In this document: positions 44,797 to 52,822 of the stretch, in pieces | Position numbering within the stretch: position 1 is the stretch's first letter | How the letters are laid out: each line of letters starts with the position of its first letter | NCBI GenBank assembly: GCA_022843905.1 | Contig: JALHMT010000006.1 | Span: 62,001 to 126,000, forward strand | Length of the DNA: 64,000 nucleotides | Reading direction: 5' to 3' | Origin: Rubrivivax sp. | GTDB taxonomy: Bacteria; Pseudomonadota; Gammaproteobacteria; Burkholderiales; Burkholderiaceae_C | The notes under the pieces: generated by a model | What the model was told of the DNA's origin: nothing | Database searches by the model: none | Seen by the model: the letters and a program-made list of their open reading frames with translations, nothing else | Position numbers and translations under genes: made by a program

Positions 44797-46980
44797 TCAG
44801 TGGTCGTAGCGCAGTGACATGGTCATGGTGCGTGGCCGCTGCAGGAAGTACTGCGCGAAGGCTCCCACACCGGCCGGTGCGCCGGTGATGCTCATGACGC
44901 CCTTTTCGTTCGTGACGTTGGCCACGCCGGCGGCCAGGGTCCAGGACCCCCGCGCGAAGTTCACCCCCAGGTCGATCGTGTCGTAGGCGTCGGCCGGCTT
45001 GTTGCCGCCGAGGAACATGACGCGGTCGCCGACGTGCGTGTACGTGGCGTTGGCACGGCCCTGCGACGCGAACGGGCCGGCGAACCTCAGGTTGGCCTGG
45101 ACGGCGGCCTGCAACTCGGGCGTGCCCGGCAAGCGGGATCCGACGGGGGCGGTGATCGAGCCCCGTCCCGCCGGAATCGCCACCGCGGCCTGGGTCTTGG
45201 CTTCGATGTAGGCCAGCGACGCGGCGAGGTCGAACGCCGCGTTCACCCGGTAGCGCAGGGCCGCCTCGACCCCGGTGCTGCGTGCCTTGCCGACGTTGTC
45301 GATGCCGGATTCCGGCAGGCGGCTGGGCGGCGTGGGGGGAATGAAGTAGGTGAACTGCGCGTCCTTCCAGTCGAGCACGAAGGCGGCCAGGTCCAATTGC
45401 AGGCCCGGCATCGGCGTCAGGCGCAGTCCCGTCTCGTAGCTCCACAGCGAGTCCGACTTGTAGGCCTTGAACGGCGCCGACCCGTTCACGCCACCGTAGC
45501 GGTAGCCCTTGGCCGCCACGGCGTACCACTGGCTGTCCGCAGCGAACCTGTACTTCAGGGTGAACTTCGGCGTGAACCCGCTGTCTTTCGTGCCCACGGG
45601 GCCGAAACCCGACGGCGCGCCGAACTGGGTGCCGGTGCTGCTGCTGTCGACCTCGGTGCGGTAGTAGCGACCGCCAGCACCGGCACTCCAGCCGTTGCCG
45701 AAGCTGTACTCGGTGTCGGCAAAGACGGCGCTCTCCGTGCCGCTGCCCTGGCTGGTCAGGTCGACCAGGGTGGCGACGCCGAAGGCTGCGGAAGGATCGA
45801 TCTGCTGGCCTCGCCCGCTGCCCTTCATGTCCTGGTGGAAGAATCCGGCCACGTAGCTCAGCGTGCGCCCGGGGTTGCTGGCGATGCGCAGTTCCTGCGA
45901 GGTGGCCTTGGACGAACTGGTCTGCGGACGGTACACCTGAGGCACGACGATGCCCTGGCTGGCGAAGAGTTCGGTGTCGTCGATCAGGGCCATGCCCTTG
46001 TTGCGCCAGTGGCCGGTGATCGAGGTCAGCGTGTGGGCGCCCAGGTTCCAGTCGACCGTCAGGCTGTAGAAGTCGCTGGTGCTGCTGCGCGTGGAGTTGT
46101 TGGGCGACGTGTGCTCGAGCCTGCCGGGGTCGGGCGAGACGCTGAAGGTGTCGCCCTGGTCCGTCTTCTGCGTGCTCAGCACCAGGGTGGCGTTGAGGTC
46201 CTTCATGGGCCGCAGTGAGAGCAGGACGCGGCCACCTCGCTGATGCACGTCGTTGGCGTCCTTCGTGCGCGAGCCCAGGTTGTCGATGTAGCCCGGGTCG
46301 CGGCGGTCGAACGCGACGACGCGCAAGGCTGCGGCAGCCGACAGAGGCGCGTTGACCATGCCGTAGAGCGACAGCTCGGTACCGCCGGCCGACGCCTTGG
46401 CGACTTCGGCCTTGACGCTGGCCTCGACCTCGCCGAAGCGCGGCTTGTTGTAGAGATAGCGCACCGCGCCGCCCAGCGAGCCGGAGCCGAACAGCACCCC
46501 CTGGGGGCCCCGCAGCACTTCGACACGGTCGAGATCCCAGGTCAATGGATCCTGCACCGTGCCTTTGCCCAGCGGGGAGGCCATCGGCACGTCTTCGATG
46601 TAGGAGCCGGTCGGCCCCTGTTGCGCGCCGCTGCCTTCGTTGGCCGTGGCGGTGCCGATGCCGCGGATGGTGATGGTGTTGCTGGCGATATCGCCCTTGT
46701 TGAACTGCACACCCGGCGTGAGCTTCAAGGAGTCTTCCTGGTCACGCGAGCCGCGGCGTTCGAGGTCGCCACCGTCCAGCACCGACACGGTGCCAGCCAC
46801 TTCGCGCTGCTTCTCCTGGCGCTTGCTGGCCGTGACCACGATGCGCTGGCCCTGGTCCTCGTCGGCCTTCGCCGAAGGACTCTGCTGCGCCGTCGCCGGC
46901 AGTGCGGCCAGCAAGCCGGCGGAGGCGAGTGCAAAGACAAGTCCGGTCGGACGGAACGGGAGGGTGTGCTGCTTCGTCAT
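44797..46980 (-). CDS. TonB-dependent outer-membrane receptor
   Basis: A 727-residue receptor: signal peptide (PTGLVFALASAGLLAALPAT, AQQ), plug (about 45-165; RIVVTASKRQEKQREVAGTV, ITIRGIGTATANEGSGAQQG, VEVLRGPQGVLFGSGSLGGA) and a barrel ending TMTMSLRYDH. It is similar to the receptors for complex organic substrates common in Alpha- and Betaproteobacteria. It leads the operon receptor, MFS, hydrolase, soxBDAG, and lies 153 bp downstream of an AraC gene on the same strand. I infer that it imports the precursor of the N-methyl substrate rather than iron. Confidence 0.93.
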   Translation of the reverse strand: MTKQHTLPFRPTGLVFALASAGLLAALPATAQQSPSAKADEDQGQRIVVTASKRQEKQREVAGTVSVLDGGDLERRGSRDQEDSLKLTPGVQFNKGDIASNTITIRGIGTATANEGSGAQQGPTGSYIEDVPMASPLGKGTVQDPLTWDLDRVEVLRGPQGVLFGSGSLGGAVRYLYNKPRFGEVEASVKAEVAKASAGGTELSLYGMVNAPLSAAAALRVVAFDRRDPGYIDNLGSRTKDANDVHQRGGRVLLSLRPMKDLNATLVLSTQKTDQGDTFSVSPDPGRLEHTSPNNSTRSSTSDFYSLTVDWNLGAHTLTSITGHWRNKGMALIDDTELFASQGIVVPQVYRPQTSSSKATSQELRIASNPGRTLSYVAGFFHQDMKGSGRGQQIDPSAAFGVATLVDLTSQGSGTESAVFADTEYSFGNGWSAGAGGRYYRTEVDSSSTGTQFGAPSGFGPVGTKDSGFTPKFTLKYRFAADSQWYAVAAKGYRYGGVNGSAPFKAYKSDSLWSYETGLRLTPMPGLQLDLAAFVLDWKDAQFTYFIPPTPPSRLPESGIDNVGKARSTGVEAALRYRVNAAFDLAASLAYIEAKTQAAVAIPAGRGSITAPVGSRLPGTPELQAAVQANLRFAGPFASQGRANATYTHVGDRVMFLGGNKPADAYDTIDLGVNFARGSWTLAAGVANVTNEKGVMSITGAPAGVGAFAQYFLQRPRTMTMSLRYDH

Positions 46981-47133
46981 CGGGTCGCTCCTCGGGGCCA
47001 GGCCGCTGTGGGGTTGCGCAGCACGATAGGCGCGGCCCGGTTCGACCGGATTCGAGCTTGCACCGAAAATTTAGGCGATCGACACGGGCGCCTGCGTGCG
47101 GCCGCACCGGCGTGCGGCGATTGCGGGTGAACC

Positions 47134-48192
47134 CTAGGCGACGGCCAGAGCCTTGCCCAGCGGCACGCTGAAGGGTGCACGGTGCTGCCGGTATTCCCGC
47201 GGCGACATGCCCACGTGGCCGCGGAAAGCGGCCGTGAAGCTGCTCTGGTGCTCGTAGCCCACGCGCTCGGCCACCTGGGCGATGGTCAGCGTCGCTTCCA
47301 GCAGCAGCTGTTGCGCCTCCCGCATGCGGCGTTCCAGGCAGTAGTCGGCCATGGTCAGACCGAAGGTCTCCTTGAACACGGCCTTCAGCTTGTTCTGGTT
47401 GGTGGCGATCTCGCGCGCCAGGTCGGCAAAGCGCGGCGGGCGGCGGTAGTCCTTCTCCAGGCGCGCCATGGCGGCATGCGCCAGCTCGACGTCGCGCCGG
47501 CGGTGCAGCGGGTGGCCGGATGCACCTCTCAACGAGGGAGTGTGGTGCATGGCATCGAGCGTGTAGGCCACCAGTTCGGTGAGCCGACCCGCGTACTGCA
47601 GCACCCGCAGTTCGCCGTCGAGCCGGGTGTCGATGGTCTCGGCCACCAGCGCGGCGATGCGGTGGTCCATCGGAAACGAGGCGATGCGACCGACCGCGCC
47701 CTTGCCGGCCAGGACGTCTTGCATCAGCGCCGGCAGGTCGCCGGGCTGCAGGCCATGGCGGGCGGCGAAGGTGGATGCGCGGTACGCCGCCACCAGCCCC
47801 TGCTGCCGCACGCCGCCGGTGATGTCCACCGTCAGCGGCAGCCCGGCCGGCTGGCAGACCAGGGTCACTTCCGGGCGGTTGAAGACCACGGGGGCCACCC
47901 CCGGGCTGCGGAAGATCACGTCGCAACTCAGCGAGGCCCGCAGCGTGATCAGCGCCTCGTCGGGCTCGTAGCGCCAGCGTGCCAGGCGCGGCAGCACGCA
48001 GTTGACGACGGACAGCAGGACGTCACTGCCCAGGCGCACCACGTCGGCGGTTCCGCTGCCCCCTTCGGACGCATAGAAGCTGCGCACGCCGTCCCGCGAG
48101 AAGCGCCGCGACTCGCTCGAACGCGACGCCTCCTGGTCGAAGTCCAGCGGCGACCAGGCGCCTTCCTCCGCGCTGGATTCCCGTGTCGCCAT
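47134..48192 (-). CDS. AraC-family regulator, PchR-like
   Basis: A 352-residue protein with a C-terminal pair of AraC HTHs (about 245-345: FADLAREIATNQNKLKAVFK, FGLTMADYCLERRMREAQQL, IAQVAERVGYEHQSSFTAAF, GMSPREYRQHRA). The N-terminal half fits the PchR-like group, which usually activates an adjacent TonB receptor when its ligand is bound. ATG 48192 follows a TAGGAGG Shine-Dalgarno on the minus strand. It is upstream of the TonB receptor and divergent from the M19 dipeptidase gene across 89 bp, so it could control both operons. Confidence 0.9.
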   Translation of the reverse strand: MATRESSAEEGAWSPLDFDQEASRSSESRRFSRDGVRSFYASEGGSGTADVVRLGSDVLLSVVNCVLPRLARWRYEPDEALITLRASLSCDVIFRSPGVAPVVFNRPEVTLVCQPAGLPLTVDITGGVRQQGLVAAYRASTFAARHGLQPGDLPALMQDVLAGKGAVGRIASFPMDHRIAALVAETIDTRLDGELRVLQYAGRLTELVAYTLDAMHHTPSLRGASGHPLHRRRDVELAHAAMARLEKDYRRPPRFADLAREIATNQNKLKAVFKETFGLTMADYCLERRMREAQQLLLEATLTIAQVAERVGYEHQSSFTAAFRGHVGMSPREYRQHRAPFSVPLGKALAVA

Positions 48193-48281
48193 CGGTTCGT
48201 TCCTCCTAAAAAACTCTGTGTGAAGCCTAACCCAGCCTGACACGGTTGCCGCTATGGTTCATCGCGTCGTTCCGCAAGTCC

Positions 48282-49325
48282 ATGAATACGCCTTCGCCTG
48301 CCGCCACCGAGTTCGCTGCCGCCCGTGCCTTGATCGAGGACACGCTGGTGTGGGACAACCATGGCTGCATGCCGGTGGCCCGACCGCACGACACCTCGTT
48401 CCTGCCGCAGCTGCAGCGCTACCGTGCCGCCGGTGTGGACATCGCGACGATCAACGTCGGCTTCGGCGACCAGGGCATCGAAGACCACGTGCGCACGCTG
48501 GCCGCCATGCGCCACTGGCTGCTGGCCCATCGCCAGGACTACCTGCTCGTCGAGACCGTCGACGACATCGAAGCCGCCCGGGCCCAGGGCCGCCTGGGCG
48601 TGGCCTTCGACATCGAGGGCGCCAATGCCATCGGCGACCAGCTGAGCCTGATCGAGCTGTACCACGCGCTGGGCGTGCGCTGGATGCTGCTGGCCTACAA
48701 CCGCAACAACCTCGCGGGCGGAGGCTGCCAGGACGACGACAGCGGCCTCACCCCCTTCGGCCGGCAGGTGATCGCCGAGATGGAGCGCGTGGGCATGGTG
48801 CTGTGCCTGTCGCACACCGGCCACCGCACGGCGCGGGAGGCGATCGATGCCGCCACGCGGCCGGTGATCTTCTCGCACAGCAACCCGAGTGCCGTGCATC
48901 CGCACCCGCGGAACATCCCCGACGACCTGATCCGTGCCTGTGCGGCCACCGGCGGCGTGGTGGGCATCAACGGTGTCGGCGGCTTCCTGGGCCGGGTCGG
49001 CGGGGTTGACGATGTTTCGAGCGCCACCTTCGCGCGCCACGTCGACCACGTCGTGCAGCTGGTCGGTCCGCGGCATGTCTCCATCGCGCTCGACCACGTG
49101 TTCGACATGGGCGAGCTCGTGGCCTATCTGGCGCAGATGAAGCACAGCTTCCCGCCGGAGCTCGGCTATTCGGGCACGCCCGCCTTCGTCGCGCCGGAGC
49201 AGCTGGCCGAGATCGTGCAGACGCTGCTCGACTGGGGCTATCGTCCCGACGACCTGAAGGACATCCTGGGCGGCAATCTGTTGCGGCTTGCGCGCGAGGT
49301 CTGGAAGGCTCCGAGCCATGGTTGA
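48282..49325 (+). CDS. M19-family dipeptidase-like protein with altered metal site
   Basis: A 347-residue member of the renal dipeptidase (peptidase M19) family. Recognisable residues are H27 (DNHGCMP), E112 (FDIEGANA), H178 (LCLSHTGH) and H199 (IFSHSNPSAV), the last two 21 apart as in human renal dipeptidase. The usual HxD metal motif reads H27-G-C29, so the Asp ligand is replaced by Cys. Family enzymes cleave dipeptides, often with D- or dehydro-residues. ATG 48282 is preferred; Shine-Dalgarno weak. First gene of the rightward operon, overlapping the DUF885 start by 8 bp. Confidence 0.88.
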   Translation: MNTPSPAATEFAAARALIEDTLVWDNHGCMPVARPHDTSFLPQLQRYRAAGVDIATINVGFGDQGIEDHVRTLAAMRHWLLAHRQDYLLVETVDDIEAARAQGRLGVAFDIEGANAIGDQLSLIELYHALGVRWMLLAYNRNNLAGGGCQDDDSGLTPFGRQVIAEMERVGMVLCLSHTGHRTAREAIDAATRPVIFSHSNPSAVHPHPRNIPDDLIRACAATGGVVGINGVGGFLGRVGGVDDVSSATFARHVDHVVQLVGPRHVSIALDHVFDMGELVAYLAQMKHSFPPELGYSGTPAFVAPEQLAEIVQTLLDWGYRPDDLKDILGGNLLRLAREVWKAPSHG

Positions 49326-51006
49326 CGCCCTGCACCGCCTGGCCGAGCGCTACTGGCAGTTCCAGCGTTTCGAGTTTCCGTTGACGGCCCTGCTGGCGGG
49401 CCAGCCCAACGACGATCCGACGATGTTCCGTGAAGCGCCCGCCGACTTCGACCGCCGCGCGCACGCTGCTTTAGCGATGTTGAACGACCTGGCACTCATT
49501 CCGATCGCCGGTCTGTCGCTGCAGGATCGCACCACGCACCGCCTGCTGGAAAGGGAACTCCGTGATCTGCACGACGTGCACGCCACGCTGTCCCACTTGA
49601 AGCCCTGGCTGCTGCCGATCGGCCCCGAGTTCAACACCATCTACTTCGCCAACCTGAGCCAGGTGGGCGACGAGGCCTCGGCGCTGCGCTATGCCGACCG
49701 GCTGGGCACGCTGCCCGGCTACTTCGCCGATGTGCAGGCGTGCATGAAGGCCGGCCTGTCCTGCGGCGTGCGCTATCCCGAGGTGGTTCTGAGGCCGGCC
49801 CTCGAGAACCTGCGAAGCGTCGAGGCCGACACCGCCGACGCCACGACCTGGTACGGACCGTTCAAGCGCTCGACGGCGGCTGCGCAAGGAGGCGTGCAGC
49901 GCCAGGCCGAGCGCGCCCGCGGGATCATCGAACAAGGCATCCTGCCGTCGCTGCGCAAGCTGGCGGGCTTCGTCGAAAGCGAACTGCTGCCGGCTGCACG
50001 CGACACGGTGGCCTGCACCGTGGATCCGCAAGGCCCGGCGTTCTATGCCTTCTGGGTGCGGCACTTCAGCACCCTGGACACGGCAAGTCCGGAGGAGATC
50101 CACCGCCTCGGGTTGAGCGAGGTCTCCCGGCTCGACAGCGAGATGTCCGCCTTGGCAGCCACCGCAGGCTACACCGGTGATGTGGCGGGCTACCGGCAGT
50201 TCCTGACCCGCGACCCGCAGTTCCTGTCGCCGTCAGCCGCAGCGCTGCGCGAGCGCTTGCAGGTCGTCTCCAAGACCATCGACGGCCTGCTGCCGAGATT
50301 CTTCGGGCGACTGCCGCGCATCACGTATGGCATTCAGAGCATTCCGCAAGCCTTGTCGGAACGCATGCCTCCGGCCTATGCACAGCCCAACCCGGCGGAT
50401 GGCTCGACGGCAGGCACCTTCTGGATCAGCAGCCTGCCCGCCAAGGCGCCGAGCCCTCTGCACGTGCCGCTGGCGCTGCATGAAGGCTGGCCCGGGCATC
50501 TGATGCACATCGCGCTGATGCAGGAGATGACCGATCTGCCCGCCTTCCGGCGCGCCAACTTCACCAGGTACTCGGCCTGCCTGGAGGGCTGGGCGCTGTA
50601 CTGCGAGACGTTGGGCATCGAGATGGGTCTGTACGAGACTCCGCACCAGCACTTCGGAAGGCTGGACATGGAGATGTGGCGTGCCTGCCGCCTGGTGGTG
50701 GACACCGGGATCCACGTCATGGGCTGGCGCCGCGAGCAGGCCATCGACTACATGCTGGCGCACCTGTCGCTGTCGCGCGCCACGGTCGAGGGCGAGGTCG
50801 ACCGCTATGTCGCGATGCCGGCGCAGGCCCTGGGCTACCAGATCGGCAACCTGAAGTTCCGTGAGCTTCGAGCGCGCGCCGAGCAACGCCTGGGGGATCG
50901 TTTCGACATCCGCGCCTACCATGATCAACTGATGGCAGCCGGCCCGGTGACCCTGCCTGTGCTCGACGAAGTGGTCGACGACTGGCTGGAGCGCCAGTCG
51001 CACTGA
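49318..51006 (+). CDS. DUF885-family metallopeptidase-like protein
   Basis: A 562-residue, largely helical protein with the DUF885 zinc motif H388-E389-GWPG-H394 (LALHEGWPGHLMH) and the downstream EGWALYCETLG and DTGIHVMGW segments that complete the site. Members are presumed carboxy/dipeptidases. There is no signal peptide. ATG 49318 lies within the end of the M19 gene. Followed by an 80-bp gap, then the alpha/beta-hydrolase gene. In context it is a second peptidase of unknown specificity. Confidence 0.9.
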   Translation: MVDALHRLAERYWQFQRFEFPLTALLAGQPNDDPTMFREAPADFDRRAHAALAMLNDLALIPIAGLSLQDRTTHRLLERELRDLHDVHATLSHLKPWLLPIGPEFNTIYFANLSQVGDEASALRYADRLGTLPGYFADVQACMKAGLSCGVRYPEVVLRPALENLRSVEADTADATTWYGPFKRSTAAAQGGVQRQAERARGIIEQGILPSLRKLAGFVESELLPAARDTVACTVDPQGPAFYAFWVRHFSTLDTASPEEIHRLGLSEVSRLDSEMSALAATAGYTGDVAGYRQFLTRDPQFLSPSAAALRERLQVVSKTIDGLLPRFFGRLPRITYGIQSIPQALSERMPPAYAQPNPADGSTAGTFWISSLPAKAPSPLHVPLALHEGWPGHLMHIALMQEMTDLPAFRRANFTRYSACLEGWALYCETLGIEMGLYETPHQHFGRLDMEMWRACRLVVDTGIHVMGWRREQAIDYMLAHLSLSRATVEGEVDRYVAMPAQALGYQIGNLKFRELRARAEQRLGDRFDIRAYHDQLMAAGPVTLPVLDEVVDDWLERQSH

Positions 51007-51086
51007 GATGAAGCCTTCACGCTCACGCCGGTCGCTGCGCTCCGGAAGGGCGCCCGGTCCCTTCGAACCCACCGGGCGGGGCTGAG

Positions 51087-51848
51087 ATGCCACTGGACCC
51101 GAACACCGGGGTGTTCTACACGCTGCACGGCCAGGGGCGGCCGCTGATGATCACGCTGCCGTTGATGGCGTCTCACACAGAGATCTTCGGTGCTGCCGCG
51201 CAGACGATGCTCGACGGCTACCTCGGCGCGCTGGTCGATCGTTATCGCGTGCTGCTGGTCGACTACCCCGGCATCGGTGGCAGTCGGGACATTGCGCCGC
51301 AGGACCTGACGGCCGATCGCGTGTGCGCCGACCTTCTGGGCGTGGCCCGTACCGCAGGCTTCGACGGTTTCGCCTACTGGGGCTACTCGTGGAGTGGTGC
51401 GGTCGGACTGCAGCTGGCAGCGCGTACCGACCGTCTCACCGCGCTGGTGATCGGGGGCTGGCCGCCGCTCGACGCGCCGTACCGCGAGATCCTGGAAGCC
51501 GCGCGCAGGAAGCTGCCGAACCCCGAGCCTTCTTCGCTGAAGATCCTTCGCAACCCTGCGCAGTACGGCCAATGGATCGCCTACTACGAGAGCATGGCGG
51601 GCTGGAACGAGCGTGACGCGGTGGAGCGCATCGCCTGTCCCTGCATGGTCTACTTCGGCAGCGAAGGGGATCTGATCGAAGCGGGCGTGCCCGTCACCAT
51701 CGCGTCGCGCATTCGCCAGCACCGCGGCGTGCTCGAAGCAGCGGGCTGGACGGTGCACGAGCTCGCTGGCCAGGACCACGGCGCTGCTGCGCTGCCGGCC
51801 GCCGTGGTGCCGCCAGTGCGCGCCTTTCTCGATGCGGCGCTGCCATGA
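51087..51848 (+). CDS. Alpha/beta-hydrolase
   Basis: A 253-residue alpha/beta-hydrolase: VLLVDYPGIGGS after strand 5, nucleophile S101 in YWGYSWSGAVG, an acidic residue in YFGSEGDLIEAG and late histidine in GQDHGAAALPA. It is a compact epoxide-hydrolase/esterase-like protein without a signal peptide. Its stop overlaps the start of the following beta-lactamase-like gene (ATGA at 51845-51848), so the two are translationally coupled within the peptidase operon. Substrate unknown. Confidence 0.88.
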   Translation: MPLDPNTGVFYTLHGQGRPLMITLPLMASHTEIFGAAAQTMLDGYLGALVDRYRVLLVDYPGIGGSRDIAPQDLTADRVCADLLGVARTAGFDGFAYWGYSWSGAVGLQLAARTDRLTALVIGGWPPLDAPYREILEAARRKLPNPEPSSLKILRNPAQYGQWIAYYESMAGWNERDAVERIACPCMVYFGSEGDLIEAGVPVTIASRIRQHRGVLEAAGWTVHELAGQDHGAAALPAAVVPPVRAFLDAALP

Positions 51849-52822
51849 CGCGCTGGGATGAACCCACCCTCGACGAACTGGCGTCCTATTGCCAGGGCCA
51901 GCGCAGCACGGGCCTGCTGGTCGTGCAGGACCGTCGCACCGTCATCGAACGCCACTGGCCGGTGCCCGACGGCCAGGCCGTCTTCGCACGGCGCTACCTG
52001 CACGGCCGCTCATCCGACGGCGCTCTGCGCGAAGACGTGGCCTCGCAGCAGAAGAGCGTGGTGGCCGTGCTCGCCGCGATCGCGGTCGACCGCAGTCTGC
52101 TCGACCTGGAGCAACCGGTGTCGGACTGCATCGGCCGCGGCTGGTCGCGAGCCGATGCGACGCAGGAGCAGGCGATCGCCGTGCGGCACCTGCTGGAGAT
52201 GTGCTCGGGCCTGGACGACACCTTGGGCTTTGCGGCGCCGGCGGGCACGCACCATCACTACAACACGCCCGCCTATGCGTTGCTGCTGCCCGTGCTCGAG
52301 TCCGTCGCAGGTCTTTCGATGGACGGATTGACCGCCGAATGGCTGACCGGGCCGGCCGGCATGCGGGACACCGCCTGGTGCCGGCGATGTGACGAGCTCT
52401 CCACCTTGCTGGGCAACCCTCGTGGCCTGGTGACCACGCCGCGAGACCTCGCCCGACTCGGCCAGATCGTGCTGGATGGGGGGATCTCCGAAGAGGGGCG
52501 ACGGCTGGTCAGCGCCGAGGGCCTGTCGGCGATCTTTCGCCGCGACGCGCTGCACCCAGCCTATGGCCGCCTGTGGTGGCTGAACGGCGGCACGCACTGG
52601 ATCGTGCCGAACAAGGGCCGGGGCACGGGCAGCCTGGTGGCGACCGCACCGGCCGATGCGGTGTTCGCACTCGGCTCCGAAAACCGGGTGATGATGGTCG
52701 TGCCGTCGCAGCGACTGATCCTGGTGCGTCTGGGACAGCAGGCGCCCGATCCCGAGCTTCGTGAACACATGGCCAGGCTGCTGGCCCTGGCGACGAGGCC
52801 GGCAACCGGTGAAGGATCATGA
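51845..52822 (+). CDS. Serine hydrolase of the beta-lactamase class C family
   Basis: A 325-residue protein with the SxxK motif S67-QQ-K70 (EDVASQQKSVVAVLAAIAVD), second-motif tyrosine Y139 in HHHYNTPAYAL, and LLEMCSGLDDT / GLVTTPRDLARLGQIVLDGG as in EstB/6-aminohexanoate-dimer hydrolase-like enzymes. These cleave amide or ester bonds, frequently in D- or non-standard peptides. Both ends overlap neighbouring genes by four bases (51845-51848, 52819-52822). This fixes the start and places it between an alpha/beta-hydrolase and an M3 peptidase. Confidence 0.9.
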   Translation: MTRWDEPTLDELASYCQGQRSTGLLVVQDRRTVIERHWPVPDGQAVFARRYLHGRSSDGALREDVASQQKSVVAVLAAIAVDRSLLDLEQPVSDCIGRGWSRADATQEQAIAVRHLLEMCSGLDDTLGFAAPAGTHHHYNTPAYALLLPVLESVAGLSMDGLTAEWLTGPAGMRDTAWCRRCDELSTLLGNPRGLVTTPRDLARLGQIVLDGGISEEGRRLVSAEGLSAIFRRDALHPAYGRLWWLNGGTHWIVPNKGRGTGSLVATAPADAVFALGSENRVMMVVPSQRLILVRLGQQAPDPELREHMARLLALATRPATGEGS

